NCBI GenBank assembly: GCA_022841365.1
Contig: JALHRP010000041.1
Location: 1-35,291, forward strand
Direction: 5' to 3'
DNA: 35,291 nucleotides
From: Chitinophagaceae bacterium
GTDB taxonomy: Bacteria; Bacteroidota; Bacteroidia; Chitinophagales; Chitinophagaceae
A program made the translations under genes and the position numbers. A model generated the notes under the pieces. It searched no databases. It had not been told where the DNA came from and worked only from the letters and a program-made list of their open reading frames with translations. This document shows, in pieces, positions 1 through 5,843 of this stretch. Positions within the stretch are counted from its first letter, which is position 1; each line of letters opens with the position of its first letter.

Positions 1-129
1 ACGACTGTATGGGTCATGTTCCGGGTCGTAACTTTTAGCTGCTTTATCTTCTTCTAAAAATGGGTACAAATACGCATTTACAGCGTTGATAAACATTTGT
101 TCTAGGTTGCTTTTTTGTATTGGTGTCAT
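1..129 (-). CDS. Hypothetical protein, cut by the window edge
   Basis: Only the first 43 codons are visible, starting MTPIQKSNLEQ, and the reading frame is still open at base 1. The visible part is an amphipathic helix followed by an acidic, proline-containing stretch (FLEEDKAA, then DPEHDP). I do not recognise the family. The start follows an A-rich leader ending AACAACATG, the same leader type as the next two genes upstream. A hairpin terminator lies about 25 bases before the start. If the molecule is circular, the frame continues from base 35291 for only nine more codons and stops inside the tRNA-like gene there, giving a protein of about 52 residues. Confidence 0.7.
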   Translation of the reverse strand, partial: MTPIQKSNLEQMFINAVNAYLYPFLEEDKAAKSYDPEHDPYSR

Positions 130-140
130 GTTGTTTTTTT

Positions 141-183
141 TATTTTATTGTGAAAAATGCCGCCCCGAGTGGAGCGGCTTTGA
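141..183 (-). repeat. 43-nt duplicated leader/terminator module, copy A
   Basis: This stretch is identical over 43 bases to 517-559. It combines a GC-rich hairpin, a U-tract on the minus strand and the AT-rich leader that runs into the next start codon. Both copies sit between small minus-strand genes, so the module was probably duplicated together with a gene or moved by recombination. Confidence 0.85.
153..178 (-). terminator. Rho-independent-like terminator
   Basis: On the minus strand a 7-bp stem, GCCGCTC with GGGCGGC (one U-G pair), closes a 6-base loop and is followed by ATTTTT. It lies after the small frame ending at 191 and just before the start at 129. Confidence 0.7.
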
Positions 184-190
184 GTGTTAT

Positions 191-312
191 TTAAAATCCG
201 TTTTTGCCAAAAAAAGCACCTACTTCGTTATTTAGTGCAAAGTGCATTTTTACCAAAGTTTTTAAGCTGCTTACTTCTCTTTTTTCTTGATGGTTGGTTT
301 GAATTTGTCCAT
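191..312 (-). pseudogene. Small frameshifted reading frame (possible broken gene)
   Basis: An ATG overlaps the stop of the gene upstream in the form TAATG, the usual coupling arrangement in this genome, and opens MDKFKPTIKKKEK before a stop at 271. A shift to the -1 frame inside the run of six A residues would extend the product to about 40 residues, ending FFGKNGF at base 191. This could be a one-base indel in the A-run, a recoding site, or two unrelated tiny frames. The run is not a textbook slippery heptamer, so a broken gene or a sequence error is the likelier reading. Confidence 0.35.
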
Positions 313-506
313 TATTCTTTGATTTTTACGTCAAACAATACGGCATCAGCGCAATCCATCCAAGATATTTTTTCCATAAGTTCTAGACCCTCTTGAGGGG
401 TTCTAGTTCCATCTTGCACCGTTAGCCCTATGTTATATTGTATTCCTGCTTCGATACATCTGTTTGATGCTTTGCAAAGCGCATTAAATTTTTCTAGATT
501 TGTCAT
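312..506 (-). CDS. Hypothetical protein, 64 aa
   Basis: A small protein starting MTNLEKFNALCKASNRC, with two cysteines near the N-terminus, a central VQDGTRTPQEG turn and a charged end (FDVKIKE). The family is not recognised. The start follows ACAACAACATG without a Shine-Dalgarno sequence. It is preceded by copy B of the duplicated hairpin module, so it is probably transcribed from readthrough or from a promoter I cannot see. Its stop overlaps a downstream ATG by one base. Confidence 0.7.
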   Translation of the reverse strand: MTNLEKFNALCKASNRCIEAGIQYNIGLTVQDGTRTPQEGLELMEKISWMDCADAVLFDVKIKE

Positions 507-516
507 GTTGTTGTTT

Positions 517-559
517 TATTTTATTGTGAAAAATGCCGCCCCGAGTGGAGCGGCTTTGA
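517..559 (-). repeat. 43-nt duplicated leader/terminator module, copy B
   Basis: An exact 43-base match to 141-183, in the same position relative to a downstream start codon. The hairpin stem is GCCGCTC with GGGCGGC on the minus strand. Confidence 0.85.
529..554 (-). terminator. Rho-independent-like terminator
   Basis: The same 7-bp stem and ATTTTT tail as the hairpin at 153-178. It closes the 566-787 gene and lies about 25 bases upstream of the next start. Confidence 0.7.
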
Positions 560-565
560 TGGTTG

Positions 566-787
566 TTATTTATTCATTTCATTGTGATATGCCAAAGCAT
601 CTTCAAATGATTTGAATTGTCTGCAATCAACCATTGAATTGTATCGGTTGTTTTTAAACCAATAGTCTAAATCTTCATCGGTTTCTTGTACTGGATAATG
701 ATAATCCCAACCGCCTAAACCGTTGTTATTGTCATTAGAATAAACTACCCATGTTTTTGCATTGTTTGTTGTTTCTGAATTTGTCAT
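566..787 (-). CDS. Hypothetical acidic protein, 73 aa
   Basis: The protein starts MTNSETTNNAKTW and is rich in Asn, Asp, Trp and Tyr (DYHYPV, DLDYWFKNN). A longer frame exists upstream, but its first codon is a TTG inside the -7 promoter element, so the internal ATG is the real start. The leader between promoter and ATG is about 50 bases. The C-terminal part (FKSFEDALAYHNEM) resembles the short helix of many phage small proteins that read 'fkt.edA..y', but no function is implied. It is the first gene after a well-formed promoter. Confidence 0.75.
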   Translation of the reverse strand: MTNSETTNNAKTWVVYSNDNNNGLGGWDYHYPVQETDEDLDYWFKNNRYNSMVDCRQFKSFEDALAYHNEMNK

Positions 788-835
788 GTGTGATAATTTT
801 TTGTTGTTATAAAATGTTTCGTTGTAAGTATGTAC

Positions 836-865
836 CAAAGATAGTTATTCTTTTTGATTTGTCAA
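836..865 (-). promoter_or_regulatory. Bacteroidota-type promoter
   Basis: On the minus strand a -33 TTG (within TTGAC) is followed after 19 bases by TATCTTTG, a perfect match to TAnnTTTG. It drives the 566-787 gene and possibly the two small genes beyond it. Confidence 0.75.
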
Positions 866-980
866 GACTTATCAATAATTATTTTTCAAAAACAGTAAAT
901 TTTAACTAAAAAACTTATCAAAAAACTATTATTGGCGTGTTTTGGTGCGAATAGTTTACTTTTTGGTGGATTTTGAAAAT

Positions 981-1013
981 AAAAAAACGCTTTGAGGTTA
1001 TCGCAGCGTTTTT
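981..1013 (-). terminator. Bidirectional-looking terminator
   Basis: AAAACGCT pairs with AGCGTTTT around a 13-base loop, with a T-run on both strands. It closes the minus-strand operon that ends with the gene at 1016. Confidence 0.8.
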
Positions 1014-1015
1014 AT

Positions 1016-1237
1016 TTACAATCCAAGTTCCTCCCTTAGCTTTTCTTTTTTTATGCTTAGCCCATCAAACATAGACTTTATATTATTAAGTTTTATTTCT
1101 TTTTCACGTGGGAACGCTTCTTTTGTTTCTATTTTTATTTGTTGAAGGTGCGAATGTTCACATTGTAGTTTTGTTATAGCTTCAATTAACTCGCAATAAT
1201 CTTTTATTTTTTGTTGCAATATTTTAAAGTCGTTCAT
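1016..1237 (-). CDS. Hypothetical coiled-coil protein, 73 aa
   Basis: Almost the whole sequence is predicted helix, with alternating Lys/Glu and Leu/Ile (LQQKIKDYCELIEA, then KEKLREELGL), which suggests a short coiled coil and possible self-association. The start overlaps the previous stop as ATGA. It is the last gene of the endolysin string and is followed by a terminator. Function unknown. It has no signal peptide or membrane segment, so it is unlikely to be a spanin despite its place after the endolysin. Confidence 0.75.
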   Translation of the reverse strand: MNDFKILQQKIKDYCELIEAITKLQCEHSHLQQIKIETKEAFPREKEIKLNNIKSMFDGLSIKKEKLREELGL

Positions 1238-1452
1238 TTTTTTAGTTTTTGATTAAAAGCCTTTTCATCAGCTTCTATTTTGTGAATAGTGTTATTTATT
1301 ATCTTTTGCGTTTCCTTGCTAAATTCGTGGCTTATTGGTGTCATTGGATGCAATCCGAAACGCTTTAATACTCCCCAAATTTCGTTATACGCTTCTTTGT
1401 CGCTTTGGTGGTATAAGTAGGAAGCTACTTTGCTAAGGGTTAGGCGTTGCAT
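1234..1452 (-). CDS. Hypothetical protein, 72 aa
   Basis: A soluble small protein, MQRLTLSKVASYLYHQ, with a helical Lys-rich C-terminus (AFNQKLKK). The first half has a helix-turn-helix-like rhythm (KVASYLYHQSDKEAYNEIWGVLKRFG), but the match is too loose to call it a DNA-binding protein. It overlaps the 28-residue frame upstream by 13 bases and the next gene by an ATGA. Its place inside a translationally coupled chain after the endolysin is the only functional clue. Confidence 0.75.
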   Translation of the reverse strand: MQRLTLSKVASYLYHQSDKEAYNEIWGVLKRFGLHPMTPISHEFSKETQKIINNTIHKIEADEKAFNQKLKK

Positions 1453-1526
1453 TTATACGCTCTGATGCTACTATAATAAAACGGTTTTAGGTTGTTTTCG
1501 TGGCAGAAAATTAAGTATTGTATCAT
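1440..1526 (-). CDS. Very small protein, 28 aa
   Basis: A 28-codon frame (MIQYLIFCHENN to YKCNA) fills the only gap in the endolysin chain. Its ATG overlaps the endolysin stop as ATGA and its stop lies 13 bases inside the next gene, so it may be real, or it may only serve to carry ribosomes from one gene to the next. There is no membrane segment. No family can be assigned at this length. Confidence 0.5.
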   Translation of the reverse strand: MIQYLIFCHENNLKPFYYSSIRAYKCNA

Positions 1527-2005
1527 AGAAGGTATAAGTTGTAAGTTTCAATAATCTTTTTTAGTCGTTTTGTATATTTGGCATCCCCTGCGTAACCACA
1601 GCATTCTAATTTTGTAAACCAATCTTGCAAAGTAACGCAGCCCTTGTAACAATCTTGTCCTAATACTTTTGCCCCATAGTCCACAAAGGATTCAAATTTG
1701 CAGCTATACATTTCGTATTTGCCACATCTGCGAACCCCAAAGAAATTGTTATTGTGTACGCAATTTTTGGACGTACCAAAGCCCGTTTCCTGCGCTGATT
1801 GTGCAAGAACTAAGGCTATCGGTATCTTGTATTCATTAGAAACAAAAACCGCATCATTCCAGATACGATTGAAAAATAACGATACCTTTTTGTTTTTTAT
1901 TTGCTTCAAAATATCCCCACGTGTCGAGGTTCCCGTTTGTGGATGTTGTACCGTACCGCTTTGGAGTGCAAAGGGGAATAGGAATATAAAAAATAGTGTT
2001 TTCAT
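1523..2005 (-). CDS. Secreted glucosaminidase-type endolysin
   Basis: Probably hydrolyses the glycan strand of host peptidoglycan during lysis. The protein starts MKTLFFIFLFPFAL, a Sec signal peptide or signal-anchor, which argues for export through the host Sec system rather than through a holin. A longer in-frame extension upstream lies inside the neighbouring gene and is rejected. The rest fits the GH73/FlgJ glucosaminidase family: ALVLAQSAQETGFGTS around residues 64-79 holds the expected catalytic Glu73, NNFFGVR follows at 86-92, and YAGDAKYTKRL near the C-terminus matches the usual closing motif. Length 160 aa is near the minimum for a lone catalytic domain. Seven cysteines after residue 80 suggest disulfides in the periplasm. 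It starts a chain of overlapping genes. Confidence 0.88.
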   Translation of the reverse strand: MKTLFFIFLFPFALQSGTVQHPQTGTSTRGDILKQIKNKKVSLFFNRIWNDAVFVSNEYKIPIALVLAQSAQETGFGTSKNCVHNNNFFGVRRCGKYEMYSCKFESFVDYGAKVLGQDCYKGCVTLQDWFTKLECCGYAGDAKYTKRLKKIIETYNLYLL

Positions 2006-2009
2006 TTTG

Positions 2010-2273
2010 TTAGTCGTTTTCGTTATCAAATACATCAAATACCCCAATGTCGAAATAGTCGCAAATATCAACCATTTGGAAAGCCATGCAGTCCGATTTT
2101 AAAACGCCTTTTGTTATTCTGTTAGCTAGGAATGTAACCCCTAAAAGGTTTTGAAATTCTGCCAAAATATCGAACGGGACAAATAGTATTACGTCTGCTT
2201 GGCTGTCAATCGTTACGTGGTGGTATTCTAATTTGTTTTTCTGTACAAATTTGTACAATTCTAATGCTTTCAT
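2010..2273 (-). CDS. Hypothetical protein, 87 aa
   Basis: Starts MKALELYKFVQKNKLEYH and reads as a mixed alpha/beta small domain (HVTIDSQADVILFVPFDILAEF) with a strongly acidic tail (DVFDNEND). It resembles the small uncharacterised proteins that accompany early genes in Bacteroidota phages, but I cannot name a family. The leader before the ATG carries TTAAAACGA, shared with several genes here. Only four bases separate it from the endolysin gene, so the two are co-transcribed. Confidence 0.78.
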   Translation of the reverse strand: MKALELYKFVQKNKLEYHHVTIDSQADVILFVPFDILAEFQNLLGVTFLANRITKGVLKSDCMAFQMVDICDYFDIGVFDVFDNEND

Positions 2274-2308
2274 TTTGTTTGTCGTTTTAATCCCGTTTGG
2301 GAAGTTGG

Positions 2309-2527
2309 TTATTTTGTTTCAATATCTTCATCTTCTAAATCAAATTCATTTTTTAGCGTTTCAGCAAGCCAAAATCCATCGCTTTCTATTTCTTCGTCAT
2401 CATCTTGTTCTATAATACTATCATCCATTCCAACATATCCAGTATGTTCAATAATGTAGGCAACAGCTAAAGCTATTAAATAGTGCTTTTCGCTTTTGAA
2501 TTGGGATTGTTTTTTTCTTAGTTGCAT
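2309..2527 (-). CDS. Hypothetical acidic protein, 72 aa
   Basis: The N-terminus is basic (MQLRKKQSQFKSEKHY), the middle is a hydrophobic helix (LIALAVAYIIEHTG) and the second half is very acidic (EQDDDEEIESDG, DLEDEDIE). It is the first gene behind the leftward promoter of the control region, a position often used by phage host-takeover or DNA-mimic proteins, though that is only a suggestion. The start is preceded by ATTAAAACGAAACGAAA. Confidence 0.78.
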   Translation of the reverse strand: MQLRKKQSQFKSEKHYLIALAVAYIIEHTGYVGMDDSIIEQDDDEEIESDGFWLAETLKNEFDLEDEDIETK

Positions 2528-2565
2528 TTTCGTTTCGTTTTAATCGTTAAAAATTATTGTCGGAA

Positions 2566-2598
2566 CAAAGATACAAATTATTTTTGATTTTAAAACAA
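2566..2598 (-). promoter_or_regulatory. Leftward Bacteroidota-type promoter
   Basis: TATCTTTG matches TAnnTTTG exactly and is identical to the element at 836-843. The best -33 TTG is 22 bases upstream, slightly longer than the usual 19-21. It feeds the 2527-1016 gene string. Confidence 0.65.
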
Positions 2599-2632
2599 TT
2601 TTAAAATAAAAGTAAAATAAAGTTCAAATAAT

Positions 2633-2663
2633 TTGCAAATTAGAAAAAGGCATAGTATATTTG
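2633..2663 (+). promoter_or_regulatory. Rightward Bacteroidota-type promoter
   Basis: TTG followed after 20 bases by TATATTTG, a full match to the consensus. It faces the plus-strand early operon and lies back to back with the leftward promoter, about 35 bases away. Confidence 0.75.
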
Positions 2664-2686
2664 TCAAAGAATTAAACGAACAACAT

Positions 2687-2718
2687 TTTTAAAACGAATT
2701 AAAACAACCACAACATGA
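2687..2718 (+). repeat. 32-nt duplicated leader, copy 1
   Basis: Identical over 32 bases to 3121-3152, ending in each case with a start codon (AACCACAACATGA). It contains TTTTAAAACGAATT. It may be a shared translation-initiation region or the scar of a gene duplication. Confidence 0.85.
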
Positions 2719-2990
2719 GAGATTATAATAAAGTACCTAATTGGGATAGAAGCAAAATTGAATCAGTACAGATTGGTTCTCCAAAAAGAGTTTTTATACC
2801 AAAAAAGCCTATTGGAATTATTGCAAATAATGGGGCGTTTTATTATGGCTATGATGGAGACGGGTACTACGTTTGCGATTTCATGGATTTGAGCGTTGTA
2901 AATACGTGCAAATTGACATTTGAACAAGCAAAAGCCTTTATGATGCTTTGGTGTTTAATGGGGAATGTCTTATTAATCACAAGGCTATAA
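2715..2990 (+). CDS. Hypothetical protein, apparently frameshifted
   Basis: The first gene behind the rightward promoter. The visible frame gives 91 aa starting MRDYNKVPNWDRSKIE, with a beta-rich, aromatic middle (FYYGYDGDGYYVCDF). Its last dozen residues (MLWCLMGNVLLITRL) look unlike the rest. In the -1 frame, coding potential continues for another 150 bases (see the next entry). Restoring one T in the run around base 2940 would join the two parts into a protein of about 125 aa. Either a one-base deletion has truncated the gene, or a -1 slip makes a longer product, or the sequence contains an error. Function unknown. Confidence 0.65.
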   Translation: MRDYNKVPNWDRSKIESVQIGSPKRVFIPKKPIGIIANNGAFYYGYDGDGYYVCDFMDLSVVNTCKLTFEQAKAFMMLWCLMGNVLLITRL

Positions 2991-3091
2991 TTGAGTTTTT
3001 AAAGTCGCTCAAAAAGTGCAAAATAAAATCAATTAAAGAATACATGAATTATTGTTTTTGGGGCTTTATTGATGCCGCAGAATCTAAATAA
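2940..3091 (+). pseudogene. Out-of-frame 3' part of the 2715 gene
   Basis: Reading one frame back from the annotated gene gives YDALVFNGECLINHK, a Lys-rich helix (FLKSLKKCKIKSIKEY) and an end FIDAAESK just before a strong terminator. It has no start codon of its own near its beginning, which argues for a continuation of the upstream protein rather than a separate gene. Confidence 0.55.
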
Positions 3092-3096
3092 AACAA

Positions 3097-3125
3097 AAGC
3101 CGCTCCTAGTGGGCGGCTTATTTTA
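3097..3125 (+). terminator. Rho-independent-like terminator
   Basis: AAGCCGC pairs with GCGGCTT and is followed by ATTTT. The hairpin resembles the duplicated one near 160 and 540. It lies just before the second copy of the 32-base leader. Confidence 0.7.
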
Positions 3126-3152
3126 AAACGAATTAAAACAACCACAACATGA
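3121..3152 (+). repeat. 32-nt duplicated leader, copy 2
   Basis: Exact copy of 2687-2718, ending at the start codon of the next gene. The terminator's T-run merges into its first bases. Confidence 0.85.
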
Positions 3153-3532
3153 CAAAATCAGAATGTTTATTAATCTTGGCAGCGTTGCCACAAAATGAAA
3201 AGGTACGTCTTATTATAGATACCGAAGCAGTACAAGTTGATTCTATGCAATTGCCTTGCATTCATTACGACTGGGTACAAAATGAATTTTCAAGCCCTTG
3301 GAACGGTGTACAAGGCGAGGTTTCTTGTATTGAATTGGTGGGTAGTGATTTTAACACTACAAAAATGGACGGCTTCGACTTCGCTTGTTGGTTTAACGAC
3401 ATTACAAACCCATCAATAGAACCTGCTGCAATTGAATACACCAAAGAACAACAAGAGCAAATGTGGGCTTTGCACTACGAAACAACCCAACAAAACCACG
3501 TAGGGTATTTATCAACTTCAAAAGGCGAATAA
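3149..3532 (+). CDS. Hypothetical protein, 127 aa
   Basis: Starts MTKSECLLILAALPQNEKVR and appears to be a soluble alpha/beta protein with many aromatic and acidic residues (MDGFDFACWFNDI) and a Gln-rich C-terminal helix (TKEQQEQMW). I do not recognise it. It sits directly before the Rad52-like gene with a two-base gap, so it belongs to the same operon and may assist early DNA metabolism (inference from position only). Confidence 0.78.
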   Translation: MTKSECLLILAALPQNEKVRLIIDTEAVQVDSMQLPCIHYDWVQNEFSSPWNGVQGEVSCIELVGSDFNTTKMDGFDFACWFNDITNPSIEPAAIEYTKEQQEQMWALHYETTQQNHVGYLSTSKGE

Positions 3533-3534
3533 TC

Positions 3535-4281
3535 ATGGACTTAAAAGAATTAAATAAACCCCTTGCAATTAAAGATGTTGATTTTCGCATTCAGTCAATC
3601 AATAACGGTGGTTATGCCACTATTTTAGCCTATAAAGATGCAAGAGTAGATATGAACCGCCTTGATGCTGTTGTAGGCTGTTTAAATTGGAAACGTGAGC
3701 ATATCGTTATTGATGGTTCGATGTATTGCCGTGTTTCAATTCTGAATAAAGAAACTGGCGAATGGATTTATAAAGAAGATGTAGGCACGGAAAGCATGGC
3801 GGACAAAGAAAAAGGATTAGCTTCTGACTCCTTCAAACGTGCGTGTTTTAATTGGGGCATAGGACGTGAATTATACGACTATCCTAGAATATCAATAAAG
3901 CTAAATAAAGACGAATTTGAAGCCAAAAACGGGAAAAACTACGCTACATACAACCTAGATATAAAGTCATGGATTTGGAGCGCAGAATTTGACCAAAACA
4001 ATACTATCATTTCTTTGTCGGTGGTGGATAGCAACAACAAAACCCGTTTTAATTGGAATGCTAAAAGCGGAACGGCAAAGATAGAACCGCCAAAAGCAGA
4101 ACCCGAAACGATAAAAGAACTGCCACCGTTCCCACCTGCGCAATATGAAACTTTAGCAAAATGGCTTTTTGAGAAAAAAACTACTTTGGACGTGGAAAAA
4201 ACAAAGTACACATTTTCAGAAGCAGCACAAAAGGTTATTTCAGGACACTATAAAAAACTTGTAGCAGATGCAAAAAAATAA
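3535..4281 (+). CDS. Rad52/Sak-like single-strand annealing protein
   Basis: Likely anneals complementary single strands during phage recombination and replication, like Sak and other Rad52-family phage proteins. The first 110 residues carry the family pattern: DAVVGCLNWKRE (44-55), a strand-rich stretch around YCRVSIL, then EDVGTESMADKEKGLASDSF and KRACFNWGIGRELY (about 81-114), which matches the Rad52 'G..s...AKs.A..DAlKRA....G..LY' signature. The C-terminal third is Pro-rich then helical (AEPETIKELPPFPPA) and probably binds partners such as an SSB. The ATG at MDLKELNK is chosen because the longer frame overlaps the upstream gene. Length 248 aa is normal for the family. The next gene starts inside its 3' end. 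Confidence 0.8.
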   Translation: MDLKELNKPLAIKDVDFRIQSINNGGYATILAYKDARVDMNRLDAVVGCLNWKREHIVIDGSMYCRVSILNKETGEWIYKEDVGTESMADKEKGLASDSFKRACFNWGIGRELYDYPRISIKLNKDEFEAKNGKNYATYNLDIKSWIWSAEFDQNNTIISLSVVDSNNKTRFNWNAKSGTAKIEPPKAEPETIKELPPFPPAQYETLAKWLFEKKTTLDVEKTKYTFSEAAQKVISGHYKKLVADAKK

Positions 4282-4447
4282 CGACCAACCAAAGATAGTG
4301 TACAAAGGACGCACAAAAAGCGAAATAGCACATCTTCATTTTTGCGCTAATCTTTTTAACGTGCCTTTTGAGGAGATGATAAAGCCGTTTAGCTTTTCGG
4401 AATCCTACTACGAACCAAAGGACAGAATTATAGAAGATGATTTTTAA
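4268..4447 (+). CDS. Hypothetical protein, 59 aa
   Basis: A short gene whose ATG lies 14 bases inside the Rad52-like gene, indicating translational coupling. The sequence (MQKNNDQPKIVYKGRTKSE, then FNVPFEEMIKPF) ends with an acidic tail (IIEDDF) similar to the C-terminal acidic tips by which SSB-type proteins recruit partners, but it is too short for an OB fold. Function unknown. A terminator follows eight bases after the stop. Confidence 0.72.
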   Translation: MQKNNDQPKIVYKGRTKSEIAHLHFCANLFNVPFEEMIKPFSFSESYYEPKDRIIEDDF

Positions 4448-4454
4448 ATAACCA

Positions 4455-4484
4455 AACCGCCTGCAATCGTGGGCGGTTATTCTT
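4455..4484 (+). terminator. Rho-independent-like terminator
   Basis: AACCGCC pairs with GGCGGTT across a 10-base loop, followed by ATTCTT. It probably separates the recombination genes from the next group, although the next start codon is only about eight bases downstream. Confidence 0.65.
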
Positions 4485-4491
4485 AAAAAAA

Positions 4492-4911
4492 ATGAAAACA
4501 CCTGATCAAGTATTTGAAACCTACTTTGGTAAAACGCCAGTAGAAAAGGCTACAAAACTTATTTCAAATGATTTAGACCATTTTAAATCAGATTGTGAAA
4601 CTTGGTTATCTGACTTAGAAATTATAGAAGAACGGCTAAATCAGCGAATTAAAAACGAATTAGAAGATAAAATAAAAGATTTGTACCGAAAATCGGAGGA
4701 ATTGATTTCAGAACAAGTTGAAAAGGTTTTTTGTTTTTCTACGTTTGAAGATTTTGTAAACGAATATTTCCCTTTTCGTTCTATTGAATATAAAATATCA
4801 AAACAGCTTATTTTGCTTGACGAAAACGACAAAGAAAACTTTGATAAAGTCGCACAATTTGCCAAAAACGACAAAGAGTTATTTATTCAGCTTTTAAAAT
4901 CTTTGGAATAA
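4492..4911 (+). CDS. Hypothetical helical protein, 139 aa
   Basis: Starts MKTPDQVFETYFGKTPVEKATK. The middle (residues 30-80) is a long charged helix with heptad character (EERLNQRIKNELEDKIKDLYRK), so coiled-coil pairing is likely. The last 50 residues alternate aromatic and acidic stretches. No enzymatic motif is visible. Its stop overlaps the next start as TAATG, the first of three such links in this operon. Confidence 0.78.
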   Translation: MKTPDQVFETYFGKTPVEKATKLISNDLDHFKSDCETWLSDLEIIEERLNQRIKNELEDKIKDLYRKSEELISEQVEKVFCFSTFEDFVNEYFPFRSIEYKISKQLILLDENDKENFDKVAQFAKNDKELFIQLLKSLE

Positions 4912-5360
4912 TGGCACGATACACAGACCAACAACTTCAAAACAAAATCCTATCCGAGTTAGAGTGGTACGAATTTGAATCAGACACCGCCACAATAGAC
5001 CAGCTTTTAGGCTTTCAAGATAGGGTAAGTATAATGTCGTATTATTTGGCTCGAATTGCAGCCAAAACAAAAGGTTCTTACCTTCGTGCCTACTTTAATC
5101 GAAAACTTGATTTTTCGACCTCTAAAGTAAAGCACATTGATTTAAAAAGTAGTGCAGCAAAAGCGGAGGAACTAGCAAACATAGAAACACAAGGTGTAAG
5201 GTTATGCGAAATAGAAGCAGCACAAGCGGCTCACATTATCGAATTAGAATTAAAGCAGATTAACAAAGTTCTTTCGGCTTGTCAGCAAAGAATATCTTTT
5301 GAAAAAGCTGAAAAGGAACGGACGGAAAAATTAAGTAGTTATTCAAAAACACAAAAATAG
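4911..5360 (+). CDS. Hypothetical helical protein, 149 aa
   Basis: Starts MARYTDQQLQNKILSE and is helical throughout, with basic (RAYFNRKLDFSTSKVKH) and alanine-rich parts (EAAQAAHIIELELKQIN). The charge pattern would suit nucleic-acid contact or oligomerisation, but I do not recognise a family. It is linked to both neighbours by stop/start overlaps (TAATG upstream, TAGTG downstream), so the three products are probably made in fixed ratio. Confidence 0.78.
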   Translation: MARYTDQQLQNKILSELEWYEFESDTATIDQLLGFQDRVSIMSYYLARIAAKTKGSYLRAYFNRKLDFSTSKVKHIDLKSSAAKAEELANIETQGVRLCEIEAAQAAHIIELELKQINKVLSACQQRISFEKAEKERTEKLSSYSKTQK

Positions 5361-5656
5361 TGGAAACAACAACACAAAAAAAGCCTTTGCTTTGCGTAGA
5401 ATCGCAGGAGGTTATTAGGCAGCACATCGGACGTTTATTTCGTGAGCTTGGCGAAAATAAAGAACTGCAAACGACGTACAACAAAGGCACAAGCAAAATA
5501 TTATTTGGTGTATGTTACAATACAATGCGCTGTATTTATAATCGTGAGTATGTAGCTAAGCGCAGTATCGAAAAAGTATTAAGGGGCTTCGGGTTAAAAT
5601 ACGATAATGATTTGTGGCTTTCGGATGGCGTTATTAAAATATTGGACAATGAATAA
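5360..5656 (+). CDS. Possible HTH DNA-binding protein, 98 aa, GTG start
   Basis: The start is GTG overlapping the upstream TAG stop, read as METTTQKKPLL. Residues 45-80 (KILFGVCYNTMRCIYNRE, then AKRSIEKVLRGFGLKY) have the spacing of a helix-turn-helix in which a recognition helix is followed by a stabilising helix, as in Xre/Cro-type folds. If so, it could be a small transcription regulator within the early operon. The match is by pattern only and there is no clear Xre signature at the N-terminus, so the call is tentative. The C-terminus overlaps the next gene by eight bases. Confidence 0.6.
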   Translation: METTTQKKPLLCVESQEVIRQHIGRLFRELGENKELQTTYNKGTSKILFGVCYNTMRCIYNREYVAKRSIEKVLRGFGLKYDNDLWLSDGVIKILDNE

Positions 5657-5843
5657 AGAAATAAATAAAAAATGGTTTACGGGAGATGATTTGCAGTTGT
5701 GGTATCCATACGTAGAATCTTATTTTCTTGATATATTAAATGGGGATTACGATTTGCAGACCGCTAGAGAGGATTTAAAAAGCCTTATCGGTTCAAAATG
5801 GGATTCAAGAACTCAAAAAAAAGAAGACAATGGCGAAAAGTAA
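5649..5843 (+). CDS. Hypothetical protein, 64 aa
   Basis: The real start is taken as ATGAATAAAGAA, which overlaps the preceding stop; a longer frame in the upstream gene is rejected. The protein (MNKEINKKWFTGDDLQLWYP) is acidic in the middle and basic at the end (SRTQKKEDNGEK). Function unknown. Its last 14 bases encode the beginning of the next gene. Confidence 0.72.
   Translation: MNKEINKKWFTGDDLQLWYPYVESYFLDILNGDYDLQTAREDLKSLIGSKWDSRTQKKEDNGEK

Noticed and set aside
566-838. Longer start (90 residues) for the 566-787 gene
   Set aside because: Its first codon is a TTG inside the promoter -7 element, so it would not be part of the transcript.
1698-2102. 134-codon plus-strand frame opposite the endolysin
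   Set aside because: Shadow of the endolysin and its upstream gene; no leader or promoter, and the minus-strand frames carry the recognisable domain.
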